Assembly (NCBI GenBank): GCA_017546445.1
Contig: JAFYWX010000012.1
Coordinates: forward strand, 1-64,000
Direction: 5' to 3'
DNA length: 64,000 nt
Origin: Akkermansia sp.
GTDB lineage: Bacteria > Verrucomicrobiota > Verrucomicrobiia > Verrucomicrobiales > Akkermansiaceae
The notes beneath the pieces were generated by a model, which saw nothing but the letters and a program-made list of their open reading frames with translations, did not search any database and had not been told where the DNA came from. Below are positions 8,013-15,673 of this stretch, piece by piece (the stretch's first letter is position 1; the number at the start of each line of letters is the position of its first letter). Made by a program: the position numbers and the translations under genes.

Positions 8013-9236
8013 ATGACCTTTTACGAAGAACTGGAATGGCGTGGGTTGGTGAATCAGATTTCCAGCCCCGATCTTATTGAGAAGCTCAATAAGGGTGGAC
8101 TCACTTTCTATATCGGCACGGACCCGACGGCCGACAGTCTGCATCTGGGGCATTATTCCAGCTTCCTCATTACCCGCCGCATGAAGGAGCATGGCCACCA
8201 CCCGATTCTGCTGGTGGGCCTGGCTACGGGGCTGATTGGTGACCCCCGCGGCACCGTGGAGCGTGAGCTTCAGCAGAAGGAAGAGGTTTTCCGCAACTAC
8301 GAGGCCCTGCGCGCCCAGGTGGAGCGCGTGTTCGGCTTTGAGGTGGTGAACAACTACGACTGGATTAACGGAATGAATGTCATTGACTTCTTCCGCGACT
8401 ACGGCAAGTACATCAACGTGGGTTACATGCTCACCAAGGACCATGTGCGCCGCCAGATGGAGAGCGGTATCTCCTATGCCGAGTTCTCCTACATGCTTAT
8501 CCAGGCTATCGACTTCAAGCATCTGCATGAGACCCGTGGGGTGGACCTGCAGGTGGCCGGCAGCGACCAGTGGGGCAACATCACTACCGGTATTGAGCTT
8601 ATCCGCAAGACCACGGGTGATGAGGTGTATGCCCTCACCATGCCGCTGGTGACGGATGCCCAGGGCAACAAGTTCGGCAAGAGCGAGGGTAACGCCCTCT
8701 GGCTGGATAAGGAAAAGACTTCCTCCTACGAGCTGTACCAGTTCCTGCTGAACAGTGATGACGCCTGCGTCATCACTTACCTGAAGCGCCTTACCTTCCT
8801 GAGTCCGGAGGAGATTACCGAAATCGAGGCCCGCCACCTGGAGCACCCGGAGCAGCGTATTGCCCAGAAGGCCCTGGCCCGCGAAATCATCACCGACCTG
8901 CATGGCGAGGCCGAGTTTGAGCACGCTGTGGCTGTGAGTGAGAAGCTCTTTGCCGGTGATTTCAAGAGCCTGTCTGCCCGCGATATCAAGAGCGGCATGA
9001 AGAACGTGCCCCAGGTTTCTCTGACGGAGGGTCCGCTGGCCGATGTGCTGGTGGCTGCCAAGGTGTGCAGCTCCAAGCGCGAGGCTCGTGAGTTCATTGG
9101 CAATGGCGCTATCTCCATCAACGGTGAGATTGTGAAGGATGCTGCCTGGCCGCTCACAAAGGAGAGCGCACTGGAGGGGGGGATCGTCATCATCCGCCGC
9201 GGTAAGAAGAAGTTCTACATGGGCGAATTCGCCTGA
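8013..9236 (+). CDS. tyrS: Tyrosyl-tRNA synthetase
   Basis: Charges tRNA-Tyr. 407 residues, class I synthetase: HLGH at 44-47 (HIGH motif), KFGKS at 220-224 (KMSKS motif), and an S4-type RNA-binding domain at the C-terminus (VAAKVCSSKREAREFIGNGAISING). Its own strong promoter lies upstream; the next gene starts 4 bases after its stop, so the two are probably cotranscribed. Confidence 0.98.
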   Translation: MTFYEELEWRGLVNQISSPDLIEKLNKGGLTFYIGTDPTADSLHLGHYSSFLITRRMKEHGHHPILLVGLATGLIGDPRGTVERELQQKEEVFRNYEALRAQVERVFGFEVVNNYDWINGMNVIDFFRDYGKYINVGYMLTKDHVRRQMESGISYAEFSYMLIQAIDFKHLHETRGVDLQVAGSDQWGNITTGIELIRKTTGDEVYALTMPLVTDAQGNKFGKSEGNALWLDKEKTSSYELYQFLLNSDDACVITYLKRLTFLSPEEITEIEARHLEHPEQRIAQKALAREIITDLHGEAEFEHAVAVSEKLFAGDFKSLSARDIKSGMKNVPQVSLTEGPLADVLVAAKVCSSKREAREFIGNGAISINGEIVKDAAWPLTKESALEGGIVIIRRGKKKFYMGEFA

Positions 9237-9240
9237 TTGC

Positions 9241-10119
9241 ATGCAAGGCTTCCGGTCAGCCCTGTGCCTGTTGCTGTGCGCCGGTGCTTCGGCCATGGCG
9301 TGGGATGCCCCCACTCAGCACGAGTGGGACGCCATGCTGGGCAGGGAGCCTTTTGAGGAAATTGCGAAAGCCGGCATACCGCTGCCCCCCAGCCGGGCAG
9401 AGGCTATGTCGGCTTCTCCTTTGCGCTATGGCCAGGAGCGTGTGGCTATCAAATATGCCTTGGCCTGCCGCATGTCAGCGGCTAAGGCTGCGCGTAATCG
9501 CATCTCGCCAGAGCTGAATAAGACGACTGCAGAGCTGGCTCGGCATTGTGGTGCACCGGTGCTTTTCTGTAAGTACCTGGAGCTCATGGCTGGGCAGAGC
9601 CTGAGCCGCCGCCAGGAGTATGAGCTTCGCCAGGCATTCGATTATCTGGTGCGTGAAACCTACGGGGTGGATACGCTGCAGATGCGCGTGTTCTCTGAGG
9701 GGCTTAGCCTGCCAGCGAAACAGCACCTGGCTTATATGTTGAGTTTGCCCGTGGCTTTCATGTTTGACCTGGCTCCGGCAGAGCCGCCTGCGCGGGAGTC
9801 CTTGCTGGCCGAGGTGCGCACCATGACTACCGTGCTGCGGCAATGCAATGAAATCCTCAGCAAGGTGACCGATGGCACCACAGCCGATGCTGCAGCAGAA
9901 CAGTTGAAATCTCTGTTGCCGCTCTGGAATACAACGCTTCATATCCGTGCGCACGCTCGTTCCATATCAGCTCAGTTTCAGCCGCATGAGAAGCTGGCCC
10001 TCCAGTTGCTGGATTCCACCTCTGCTGCCTTGATTGAGACGCGCCGTCGTCTGCATGGAAAGCAGTGGTATGGCAGCACCCGTCTTTCTGTCATGGACGA
10101 GTTGTTCCGCTGGGGCTGA
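9241..10119 (+). CDS. Secreted helical protein, unknown (paralog of 5947-6375)
   Basis: 292 residues with an N-terminal signal peptide (MQGFRSALCLLLCAGASAMA). The start at 9241 is chosen because it gives the signal peptide and lies 4 bases after tyrS; an upstream in-frame ATG lies inside tyrS. The C-terminal ~105 residues share a domain with the product of 5947-6375 (ADAAAEQLKSLL ... QWYGSTRLSVMDELF). The N-terminal part has no recognised relative. Probably periplasmic. Confidence 0.7.
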   Translation: MQGFRSALCLLLCAGASAMAWDAPTQHEWDAMLGREPFEEIAKAGIPLPPSRAEAMSASPLRYGQERVAIKYALACRMSAAKAARNRISPELNKTTAELARHCGAPVLFCKYLELMAGQSLSRRQEYELRQAFDYLVRETYGVDTLQMRVFSEGLSLPAKQHLAYMLSLPVAFMFDLAPAEPPARESLLAEVRTMTTVLRQCNEILSKVTDGTTADAAAEQLKSLLPLWNTTLHIRAHARSISAQFQPHEKLALQLLDSTSAALIETRRRLHGKQWYGSTRLSVMDELFRWG

Positions 10120-10150
10120 CGTGGCTGTTTGATGCTGCCACACTGGAATC

Positions 10151-10178
10151 TTGACCTTTCTGGTTCTCTGCGTAGAAT
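10151..10178 (+). promoter_or_regulatory. Promoter of htpG
   Basis: TTGACC at 10151-10156, 16-bp spacer, TAGAAT at 10173-10178. This is a housekeeping-type promoter; no heat-shock (CIRCE-like) element was seen. Confidence 0.75.
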
Positions 10179-10207
10179 AAGCAGCAAACTTTATTAACAA
10201 CGCAACT

Positions 10208-12049
10208 ATGGCAAATACGCATCAGTTCCAGACGGAGGTCCGGCAGCTGCTGGACATTGTGATTCACGCATTCTACAGCGACCGCGAGGTGTTTGTTCGC
10301 GAGCTGGTATCCAATGCTTCCGATGCTTTGGAGAAGCTTCGCCTCAAGCAGCTGACCCAGACTGATATCTACGAGCCCGAGCGCGAGCTCCGCATCACTA
10401 TCACGACGGATGAGGAAGCCGGTACTCTTACCATTGCTGATAGCGGTATCGGCATGACTCAGGATGAGGTGGTGGAATTCCTGGGCACCATCGCCCACTC
10501 CGGCACCAAGAAGTTCCTGGAAGCCATGAAGGAGAGCCAGGGCGGCACGCAGGACCTCATCGGCCAGTTCGGTGTGGGCTTCTACAGTGTGTTCATGGCT
10601 GCTGATAAGGTGGAGGTGACCACCCGCTCCTGGCAGCCGGATGCTGCCCCGGTGAAGTGGGAGAGCGACGGACAGGAGGGCTACACCCTCACCGATGCCG
10701 CTGCTGATACCCCCCGCGGCACCAGCATCAAGATTTTCCTGAAGGAGGATGCTAAGAATTTCGCCAAGGGTGACCACACCCGCTACATCCTCTCCAAGTA
10801 CAGTAACTTCGTGGGCTTCCCCATCGATTTCAATGGCGAGCACCTGAACACCGTGCAGGCCATCTGGATGAAGAGCAAGAAGGATGTGACCACCGAGGAG
10901 TACGAGGGCTTCTACCAGTTCATCGCCCACACGGAGAGCAAGCCGCTGAGCTACATGCACTTCAGCGCCGATGCCCCCATCGTGCTCAATTCCGTGCTCT
11001 TTGTGCCGGAGGAAAACCCGGAGGCTATGGGCTTTGGTCGCTGCGAACCTATGGTCTCGCTCTACTGCCACAAGGTGCTCATCGACAGCAAGCCCGAGAA
11101 GCTGCTGCCTGAGTGGCTGCGTTTCCTGGCCGGTGTGGTGGATAGCGAGGACCTCCCGCTGAACATCTCCCGCGAAATGCTGCAGGATAACTCCCTGCTG
11201 CGCAAGGTTTCCGGTATCATTACCAAGCGCTTCATCAAGCACCTGGAGGGTGTGGCCAAGAATGAGACCGAGACTTACGAGAAGTTCTGGCGAACCTTCT
11301 CCCGCTACATCAAGGAAGGCGTGGTGACCAGCTGGGAGCACAAGGATGCCCTTGGTAAGCTGCTGCGTTTCGAGTCCACCTTCACGGAGCCCGGTAAGCT
11401 CACCAGCTTCGAGGACTATGTGTCCCGTATGAAGGAGAACCAGAAGGATATCTACGTGCTCTACGGTGCCAGCCGCAGCCAGCTGGAGAACTCCCCGTAT
11501 CTGGATGCTCTGAAGGCCCGCGGTTTTGAGGTAGGCTTCTTCACCGAAGGCGGTGACCAGTTTGTGCTGGAAAGCCTCATGAAGTTCGGCGAGAAGGAAA
11601 TCAAGTCCATTGACCGCGCCGGCCTGGACCTGCCCCCGCTGGAAGCTCAGCCCGACCAGCCCGGTCTGGATGAGAAGGAGGCCGAGGGCCTCACCTCCTG
11701 GGTGAGCGATACCTTCAAGGACCGCTTCAGCAAGGTGACCACCAGCGACCGCGTGACCAGCGCTCCGGCCATTGCTCTGCAGGGCGAAGGCGATATCTCC
11801 CCGGAAATCAAGGCTTATCTCCGCGCCATGGGGCAGGAGATTCCCGAGACACACCCGGAAATTGCCTTCAACCCGCACAACCCCATCGTGATGAAGCTGG
11901 CCGAGCTTCGCAGCAAGGATGAGGACCTGGCCACTCTGCTGGCAGACCAGCTTATCAACACCGCCCTGCTGCGCGCCGGTATGCTCGAGGATCCCGCCAA
12001 ACTGGCCGATAATTCCCAGGCTCTGTTGGAGAAGCTGCTGAATAAGTAA
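10208..12049 (+). CDS. htpG: Chaperone HtpG (Hsp90)
   Basis: ATP-dependent cytosolic chaperone. 613 residues, normal length for the family. N-terminal GHKL ATPase motifs are visible: ELVSNASDALEKLR, IADSGIGMTQDEVVEFLGTIA and QFGVGFYSVFMAA. The middle domain (VLFVPEENPEAMG, NISREMLQDN) and C-terminal dimerisation region follow. Monocistronic, with its own promoter and terminator. Confidence 0.98.
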   Translation: MANTHQFQTEVRQLLDIVIHAFYSDREVFVRELVSNASDALEKLRLKQLTQTDIYEPERELRITITTDEEAGTLTIADSGIGMTQDEVVEFLGTIAHSGTKKFLEAMKESQGGTQDLIGQFGVGFYSVFMAADKVEVTTRSWQPDAAPVKWESDGQEGYTLTDAAADTPRGTSIKIFLKEDAKNFAKGDHTRYILSKYSNFVGFPIDFNGEHLNTVQAIWMKSKKDVTTEEYEGFYQFIAHTESKPLSYMHFSADAPIVLNSVLFVPEENPEAMGFGRCEPMVSLYCHKVLIDSKPEKLLPEWLRFLAGVVDSEDLPLNISREMLQDNSLLRKVSGIITKRFIKHLEGVAKNETETYEKFWRTFSRYIKEGVVTSWEHKDALGKLLRFESTFTEPGKLTSFEDYVSRMKENQKDIYVLYGASRSQLENSPYLDALKARGFEVGFFTEGGDQFVLESLMKFGEKEIKSIDRAGLDLPPLEAQPDQPGLDEKEAEGLTSWVSDTFKDRFSKVTTSDRVTSAPAIALQGEGDISPEIKAYLRAMGQEIPETHPEIAFNPHNPIVMKLAELRSKDEDLATLLADQLINTALLRAGMLEDPAKLADNSQALLEKLLNK

Positions 12050-12069
12050 AAATCATCCAGCAACAAGAA

Positions 12070-12106
12070 AAAGCTCTCGGAATTACGGTGTTCCGAGAGC
12101 TTTTTG
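12070..12106 (+). terminator. Terminator of htpG (bidirectional)
   Basis: 13-bp perfect stem (12070-12082 with 12091-12103) ending in a T run; the A run on the other side allows it to serve the convergent gene at 12135 as well. Confidence 0.85.
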
Positions 12107-12134
12107 TATGGGGGAGGCTGATGAGCTGGCCGTC

Positions 12135-12701
12135 TCATGATTCCTCCCGGAGGAGGTGGCGTGGACCGCGCTCAATGAAAGTAATATGATCCATGGCGGC
12201 GCTGCGGTTGCCTTCTGCATCACAGTAGGTGCAGGTGAAGCCGCCGCAGTTGCCGGAATAGGGCTCAAAGTTGAGCACAAATTCATCCTCTCTTCCCGCA
12301 TCGAAGAACCAGCTGAAATCCGGGTCATCCCTGCGCCAGACCCCGCTGAAAACATACAGACGTTTTTCTCCATTCTCCCAGATGAGATCGCCGGGCCTCA
12401 TTTCTCGGCCATCATTGTAGAAAATCTTATCGGAACGCCGGATGAGCCGCAAATCTGCCGGATTCAACCGCTGGAGCGGGCTCTCGATAGTGCTGTTCCA
12501 GAGGAGGGCCTTATCATTATGCTCCAGGTTGAGGCGGGGAAGGTCATGAGGGAATGCGCGTCCCTCGGCCCGGTTCCAGGCATCGGAATTCAGCGCGCCG
12601 ATGCGGATTCTGCGGGTATGCCCATCCGGCAAGGTCAGCTCTGCCTCGTCGCCGATGCAGATGATTTCTCCGCCGCTGTATCGTACGGGGTAGGTGCCCA
12701 T
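12135..12701 (-). CDS. Hypothetical protein, 188 residues
   Basis: No signal peptide or membrane segment; no family recognised. Rich in charged and aromatic residues, with a Cys-containing stretch near the C-terminus (GNCGGFTCTYCDAEG). It starts 2 bases after the stop of the SDR gene and is certainly in the same transcript. A link to SDR chemistry is only suggested by position. Confidence 0.65.
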   Translation of the reverse strand: MGTYPVRYSGGEIICIGDEAELTLPDGHTRRIRIGALNSDAWNRAEGRAFPHDLPRLNLEHNDKALLWNSTIESPLQRLNPADLRLIRRSDKIFYNDGREMRPGDLIWENGEKRLYVFSGVWRRDDPDFSWFFDAGREDEFVLNFEPYSGNCGGFTCTYCDAEGNRSAAMDHITFIERGPRHLLREES

Positions 12702-12703
12702 GA

Positions 12704-13420
12704 TTATTTGCCGGGGGTGAGTGACCAGCCGTGGTCGCCGTGGTAAATCATCTGGCGGGTCATGCCGCCGTCTATGCAGATATTCTCGCCGGTGATGAAG
12801 CCGGCCTTGGAAGAGCAGAGGAAGAGCACCATGTCGGCAATATCCTGCGGCCTGCCTACGCGGCCTGCCGGATGCTGGGCTGCATCCGCCCCGCTGTACA
12901 CGGAGCTGCCGGTCTCAATCCAGCCCGGAGAAATGGAGTTCACCCGCACCCGCCCGGAAAGGGAAACGGCCAGCGCATGGGTGAGGGCGGCAATGCCTCC
13001 CTTGGCGGCGGTGTAGCTCTCGGAGCCGGGCATGCTCATGCGGTCGCGGCTGGAGGAGATGTTCACAATGGCGGCACCCGGTGCAAAATGCTCCTGGAAC
13101 AGCTGGGTGAGCATGTAGGGCGCCGCTACGCCCACCTTCAGGGCGTAGTTGAACTCCTCCCAGCTGCAATCCGGCAGCCCCTTGAAGAGCGGCGCGGCAT
13201 TATTGATGAGGTAATCCACATGCCCGTGCTCGGCCAGCACCTTGGCGCAGAAGGCTCGCAAATCGGCCTCCTCCGCCAGATTGCCCGTGAAATACGGGTT
13301 CTCCTGCAAGTCAAACACGCACACCGTGGCCCCGGCTGCGTTGAATTGCTCTGCAATGCAGCGCCCAATGCCCTGTGCACCGCCTGTCACCACTACAACC
13401 TTTCCGGCAAACTCGCTCAT
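12704..13420 (-). CDS. SDR-family NAD(P)-dependent oxidoreductase
   Basis: 238-residue classical short-chain dehydrogenase: cofactor loop TGGAQGIG at 12-19, NNAA at 73-76, catalytic Ser in ISSSRD (about 122-124), Tyr136 and Lys140 in YTAAK, and SPGWIETG after it. The substrate cannot be told from sequence; FabG-like activity is possible but the length and divergent C-terminus (MIYHGDHGWSLTPGK) argue for another substrate. First gene of a two-gene operon with 12135-12701. Its -10 box ends 6 bases before the ATG, so the mRNA is probably leaderless. Confidence 0.88.
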   Translation of the reverse strand: MSEFAGKVVVVTGGAQGIGRCIAEQFNAAGATVCVFDLQENPYFTGNLAEEADLRAFCAKVLAEHGHVDYLINNAAPLFKGLPDCSWEEFNYALKVGVAAPYMLTQLFQEHFAPGAAIVNISSSRDRMSMPGSESYTAAKGGIAALTHALAVSLSGRVRVNSISPGWIETGSSVYSGADAAQHPAGRVGRPQDIADMVLFLCSSKAGFITGENICIDGGMTRQMIYHGDHGWSLTPGK

Positions 13421-13426
13421 GTTCCC

Positions 13427-13454
13427 ATTATAGAATCCCCTGCCGGGAAGTCAA
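13427..13454 (-). promoter_or_regulatory. Promoter of the SDR operon
   Basis: TTGACT at 13449-13454, 16-bp spacer, perfect TATAAT at 13427-13432; 6 bases to the ATG. Confidence 0.8.
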
Positions 13455-13545
13455 TCGGGAACTTCCGGAAATGGGGGAAATCGAGAATCTGCGAGCTGCT
13501 GGTTTATTAGGAGCGTGGGACTCCGGGCCTTACTGGTAATGTTTT

Positions 13546-13570
13546 ACGGGACTAAAGTCCCGTGCCCCGA
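13546..13570 (+). repeat. REP palindrome (copy a)
   Basis: Perfect palindrome ACGGGACT-AA-AGTCCCGT (13546-13563) followed by the tail GCCCCGA. Same unit as the copies at 37943, 38565, 45336 and 45375. It stands alone between convergent genes. Confidence 0.8.
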
Positions 13571-13585
13571 TATGAATGGCAGGTC

Positions 13586-13879
13586 TTATTTACTGAAATC
13601 GTAGAATTTCAACATATCCGCTATATTCAACCCCTTGCTTTTCCAGAGTCTGATAAGCTTTTGCTTTTCCTGGCCATTGTAACTGTAGCGGTCTCTCAGT
13701 TTGTCAAAATTCATTCTGTACGGCTGCTTGTAGCCAGCCTGCCGCTCGGGCTCATGGCGGCGGCGTTCGATTTCCATAGCCCTTGCCCAGCCTTCGTTAT
13801 GGTGTTTCAGCGCTGTTACCATTTCTTCCGGAGGCTGGTGAAGTATACGTTTTTTCGACTTGTTAGGGCGTTTCTTCAT
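13586..13879 (-). CDS. Small basic protein, function unknown
   Basis: 97 residues, strongly basic, no signal peptide. The ATG at 13879 is chosen because the promoter's -10 box sits 6 bases before it; the longer open frame runs through the promoter. The opening MKKRPNKSKKRILHQPPEEM resembles that of the gene at 55668-55910 (MKGRGKKHLHQTPAEF), with a similar run of charged helical residues after it, so the two may be distant paralogs. The C-terminal part (KLIRLWKSKGLNIADMLKFYDFSK) is unique to this one. A nucleic-acid-binding role is a guess from charge alone. Confidence 0.65.
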   Translation of the reverse strand: MKKRPNKSKKRILHQPPEEMVTALKHHNEGWARAMEIERRRHEPERQAGYKQPYRMNFDKLRDRYSYNGQEKQKLIRLWKSKGLNIADMLKFYDFSK

Positions 13880-13885
13880 GTCCTG

Positions 13886-13913
13886 AGTGTAGCATAGTAA
13901 ATGAATAATGCAA
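13886..13913 (-). promoter_or_regulatory. Promoter of the small basic gene
   Basis: TTGCAT at 13908-13913, 16-bp spacer, TACACT at 13886-13891; 6 bases to the ATG (predicted leaderless). Confidence 0.7.
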
Positions 13914-14006
13914 GAGCAATCATGCCCTTCAAAATCAGACGGGAACGCCTCCTTTCGGTTATCTGTACGCTTGCGCAGATGCTGGTAAGGACAACGCCGG
14001 GAGATA

Positions 14007-14588
14007 TCAGAGGGGGGAAATCTCCAGCCCAAGGGCTTTGAGCATCTGCACCCGCAGGTTATCGTAGTGATTCTGGCCTGCCGGCTTGCAGATGAGGGAT
14101 TTATCGAGTCCGATGCTGAGGCTTCCTGTCATGTTGCCCTGGTTATCGAGAAAAACGAAAACATCCTGACTGAGGAAGATGCCGGCGAAATTGACGCCGC
14201 AGGGTTCCAGTTTCATCCACTTGGGCGCGGAGGCCCAGCGCTGCACCAGCCGGCGGAACTCATCGTTCACCGGCACGGTGGGAAATTCTTTTCTCGTGGT
14301 TTGCATGCTCCAGCAATCGCCATCCTGGCGTATCTGGATGAGCTGCACCTGCTCAGCCTGTTGCATGAGCTGCTGATACTTTGCCCGGTCTTGTTCTTCT
14401 AACATGCTACCTGCCAGATAGGGTACGCCACCGTCCAGATACCCCTGTTCCGGATTATCCGGGAAAAGTTCCCTGGGTGGAATCGGCACGTAGCCTTCCT
14501 TCAGGGCTTCTTGTTTGTACATGTGCCAGTAGACCTGCTGGCAGCAGGTCATGAACAGGACAATGGGGAGAAGAAAAAGCTTTTTCAT
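14007..14588 (-). CDS. Exported protein, possible lipoprotein
   Basis: 193 residues. N-terminal MKKLFLLPIVLFMTCCQQ looks like a signal peptide ending at Cys15 or Cys16; the lipobox (FMTC) is non-standard. The remainder shows no recognised domain. It lies downstream of and in the same direction as the ROK-like regulator at 14617, with a 28-base gap, so cotranscription is possible; an AT-rich stretch just upstream could also hold a weak promoter. Confidence 0.65.
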   Translation of the reverse strand: MKKLFLLPIVLFMTCCQQVYWHMYKQEALKEGYVPIPPRELFPDNPEQGYLDGGVPYLAGSMLEEQDRAKYQQLMQQAEQVQLIQIRQDGDCWSMQTTRKEFPTVPVNDEFRRLVQRWASAPKWMKLEPCGVNFAGIFLSQDVFVFLDNQGNMTGSLSIGLDKSLICKPAGQNHYDNLRVQMLKALGLEISPL

Positions 14589-14616
14589 ATCTGTGTGGAG
14601 AGTGTAATATAAAAAA

Positions 14617-15495
14617 TCAATGTCTAGCGTTTTCTGTGCCCACCATGGCGCTTCGAAGCTTCGGGGCTAGTTTTTCTGCGGTGATGGTCTTGAAATGCAG
14701 CCGGGGCGGGGAGTCGATGCCACGGAGCTTGGTGCTGAGGTTGAAGTTCAGGCGGGAAATGAGGCGGTCGTTCCAGAAATCGGCGTGCAGGATGATGTGG
14801 GTCGGATTCAGGGTGCAGGTGAGCAGCTGAAGCAGGCGCGCCAGCATTTCTTCCACCATGGCGTGGTCGGCGTAGTCCAGGCTGGCCCAGTCCTGGGGCA
14901 AGGGAAGATGCTGCAGCAGCGGGCAGGGGGTTACCACGTGATTCCGCCTCAATGCACCCTGCGGGGCTTCGCCGCGCAGCAGAAGCAGGGTGAGGGTGTT
15001 TTCCTTGTCGCTTACCAGCGATTCGGCTGCTGAATACTCGTGCACCGGGCAGTGGTGCCGCTTCTGCAGGTGGGCGTGCAGACTTCTGCCCAGCCCGGGG
15101 GGCAGACAGATGCGCTGTAGCTTGTGGTGGCGTGCGGCGCTATCCAGCCATTCATCCAGACTCTCGGCATGAAATTGCACAAAGCGGGCTTCCTTCTGCT
15201 CTATCTGCCGGCCATGCAGGTCCAGCAGTTCGTAGCTCAGCAGGGTACAGTGGGCTTCCGGGGTGGCGGTGATGAGCGCCACGGCGGCATGCCCGGCATT
15301 GAAATGATACACCCGCACCGGGCGCCCGCCGCCGGATGGTATGCTCTCCCCGGCGATGAGTACTCCCTCTTTTTCCAAGGCGGCCACGGCGGCATTCGTG
15401 CTCACCAGACTCAGCCCCACAGCCGCCGCAATCTGCGGTCGCGTGGCCTGGTGCTGCTGCTGCATGAAATGCGTGATTCTTGCCTTGGAAGTCAT
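14617..15495 (-). CDS. ROK-like transcriptional regulator
   Basis: 292 residues. The N-terminal ~50 residues form a winged helix-turn-helix like that of NagC/Mlc/XylR repressors (ARITHFMQQQHQATRPQIAAAVG ... VSTNAAVAALEKEGVL, read in two parts). The C-terminal portion has the spacing of a ROK fold (GRPVRVYHFN, NPTHIILHADFW) but lacks the DxGxT phosphate motif and the Cys-rich zinc site, so it is a divergent or ligand-binding-only member. It is transcribed away from pyrG. A 12-bp palindrome inside its own promoter spacer suggests autorepression. Confidence 0.7.
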   Translation of the reverse strand: MTSKARITHFMQQQHQATRPQIAAAVGLSLVSTNAAVAALEKEGVLIAGESIPSGGGRPVRVYHFNAGHAAVALITATPEAHCTLLSYELLDLHGRQIEQKEARFVQFHAESLDEWLDSAARHHKLQRICLPPGLGRSLHAHLQKRHHCPVHEYSAAESLVSDKENTLTLLLLRGEAPQGALRRNHVVTPCPLLQHLPLPQDWASLDYADHAMVEEMLARLLQLLTCTLNPTHIILHADFWNDRLISRLNFNLSTKLRGIDSPPRLHFKTITAEKLAPKLRSAMVGTENARH

Positions 15496-15518
15496 AACTT
15501 AATAAAGCCGCCTAAGAA

Positions 15519-15546
15519 AGTATAGAAAATTTTCTTGAAGAAGCAA
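15519..15546 (-). promoter_or_regulatory. Promoter of ROK-like regulator with embedded palindrome
   Basis: TTGCTT at 15541-15546, 16-bp spacer, TATACT at 15519-15524. The perfect palindrome AGAAAATTTTCT (15524-15535) occupies the spacer, a typical operator position. Confidence 0.65.
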
Positions 15547-15617
15547 GCATTATTTCATAATGAGATGCTTAGGAGGACAAAAAGTGAGTAAAGACAGGGG
15601 AAGAGAAGGACAAAAAC

Positions 15618-15646
15618 TCGACAGTGAGCGGGAAATCTGTTATTCT
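15618..15646 (+). promoter_or_regulatory. Promoter of pyrG
   Basis: TCGACA at 15618-15623, 17-bp spacer, TATTCT at 15641-15646. It lies inside the longer open frame upstream of pyrG, which supports the start at 15674. Confidence 0.7.
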
Positions 15647-15673
15647 TACCTTAACCACACAGAGAACACTATT

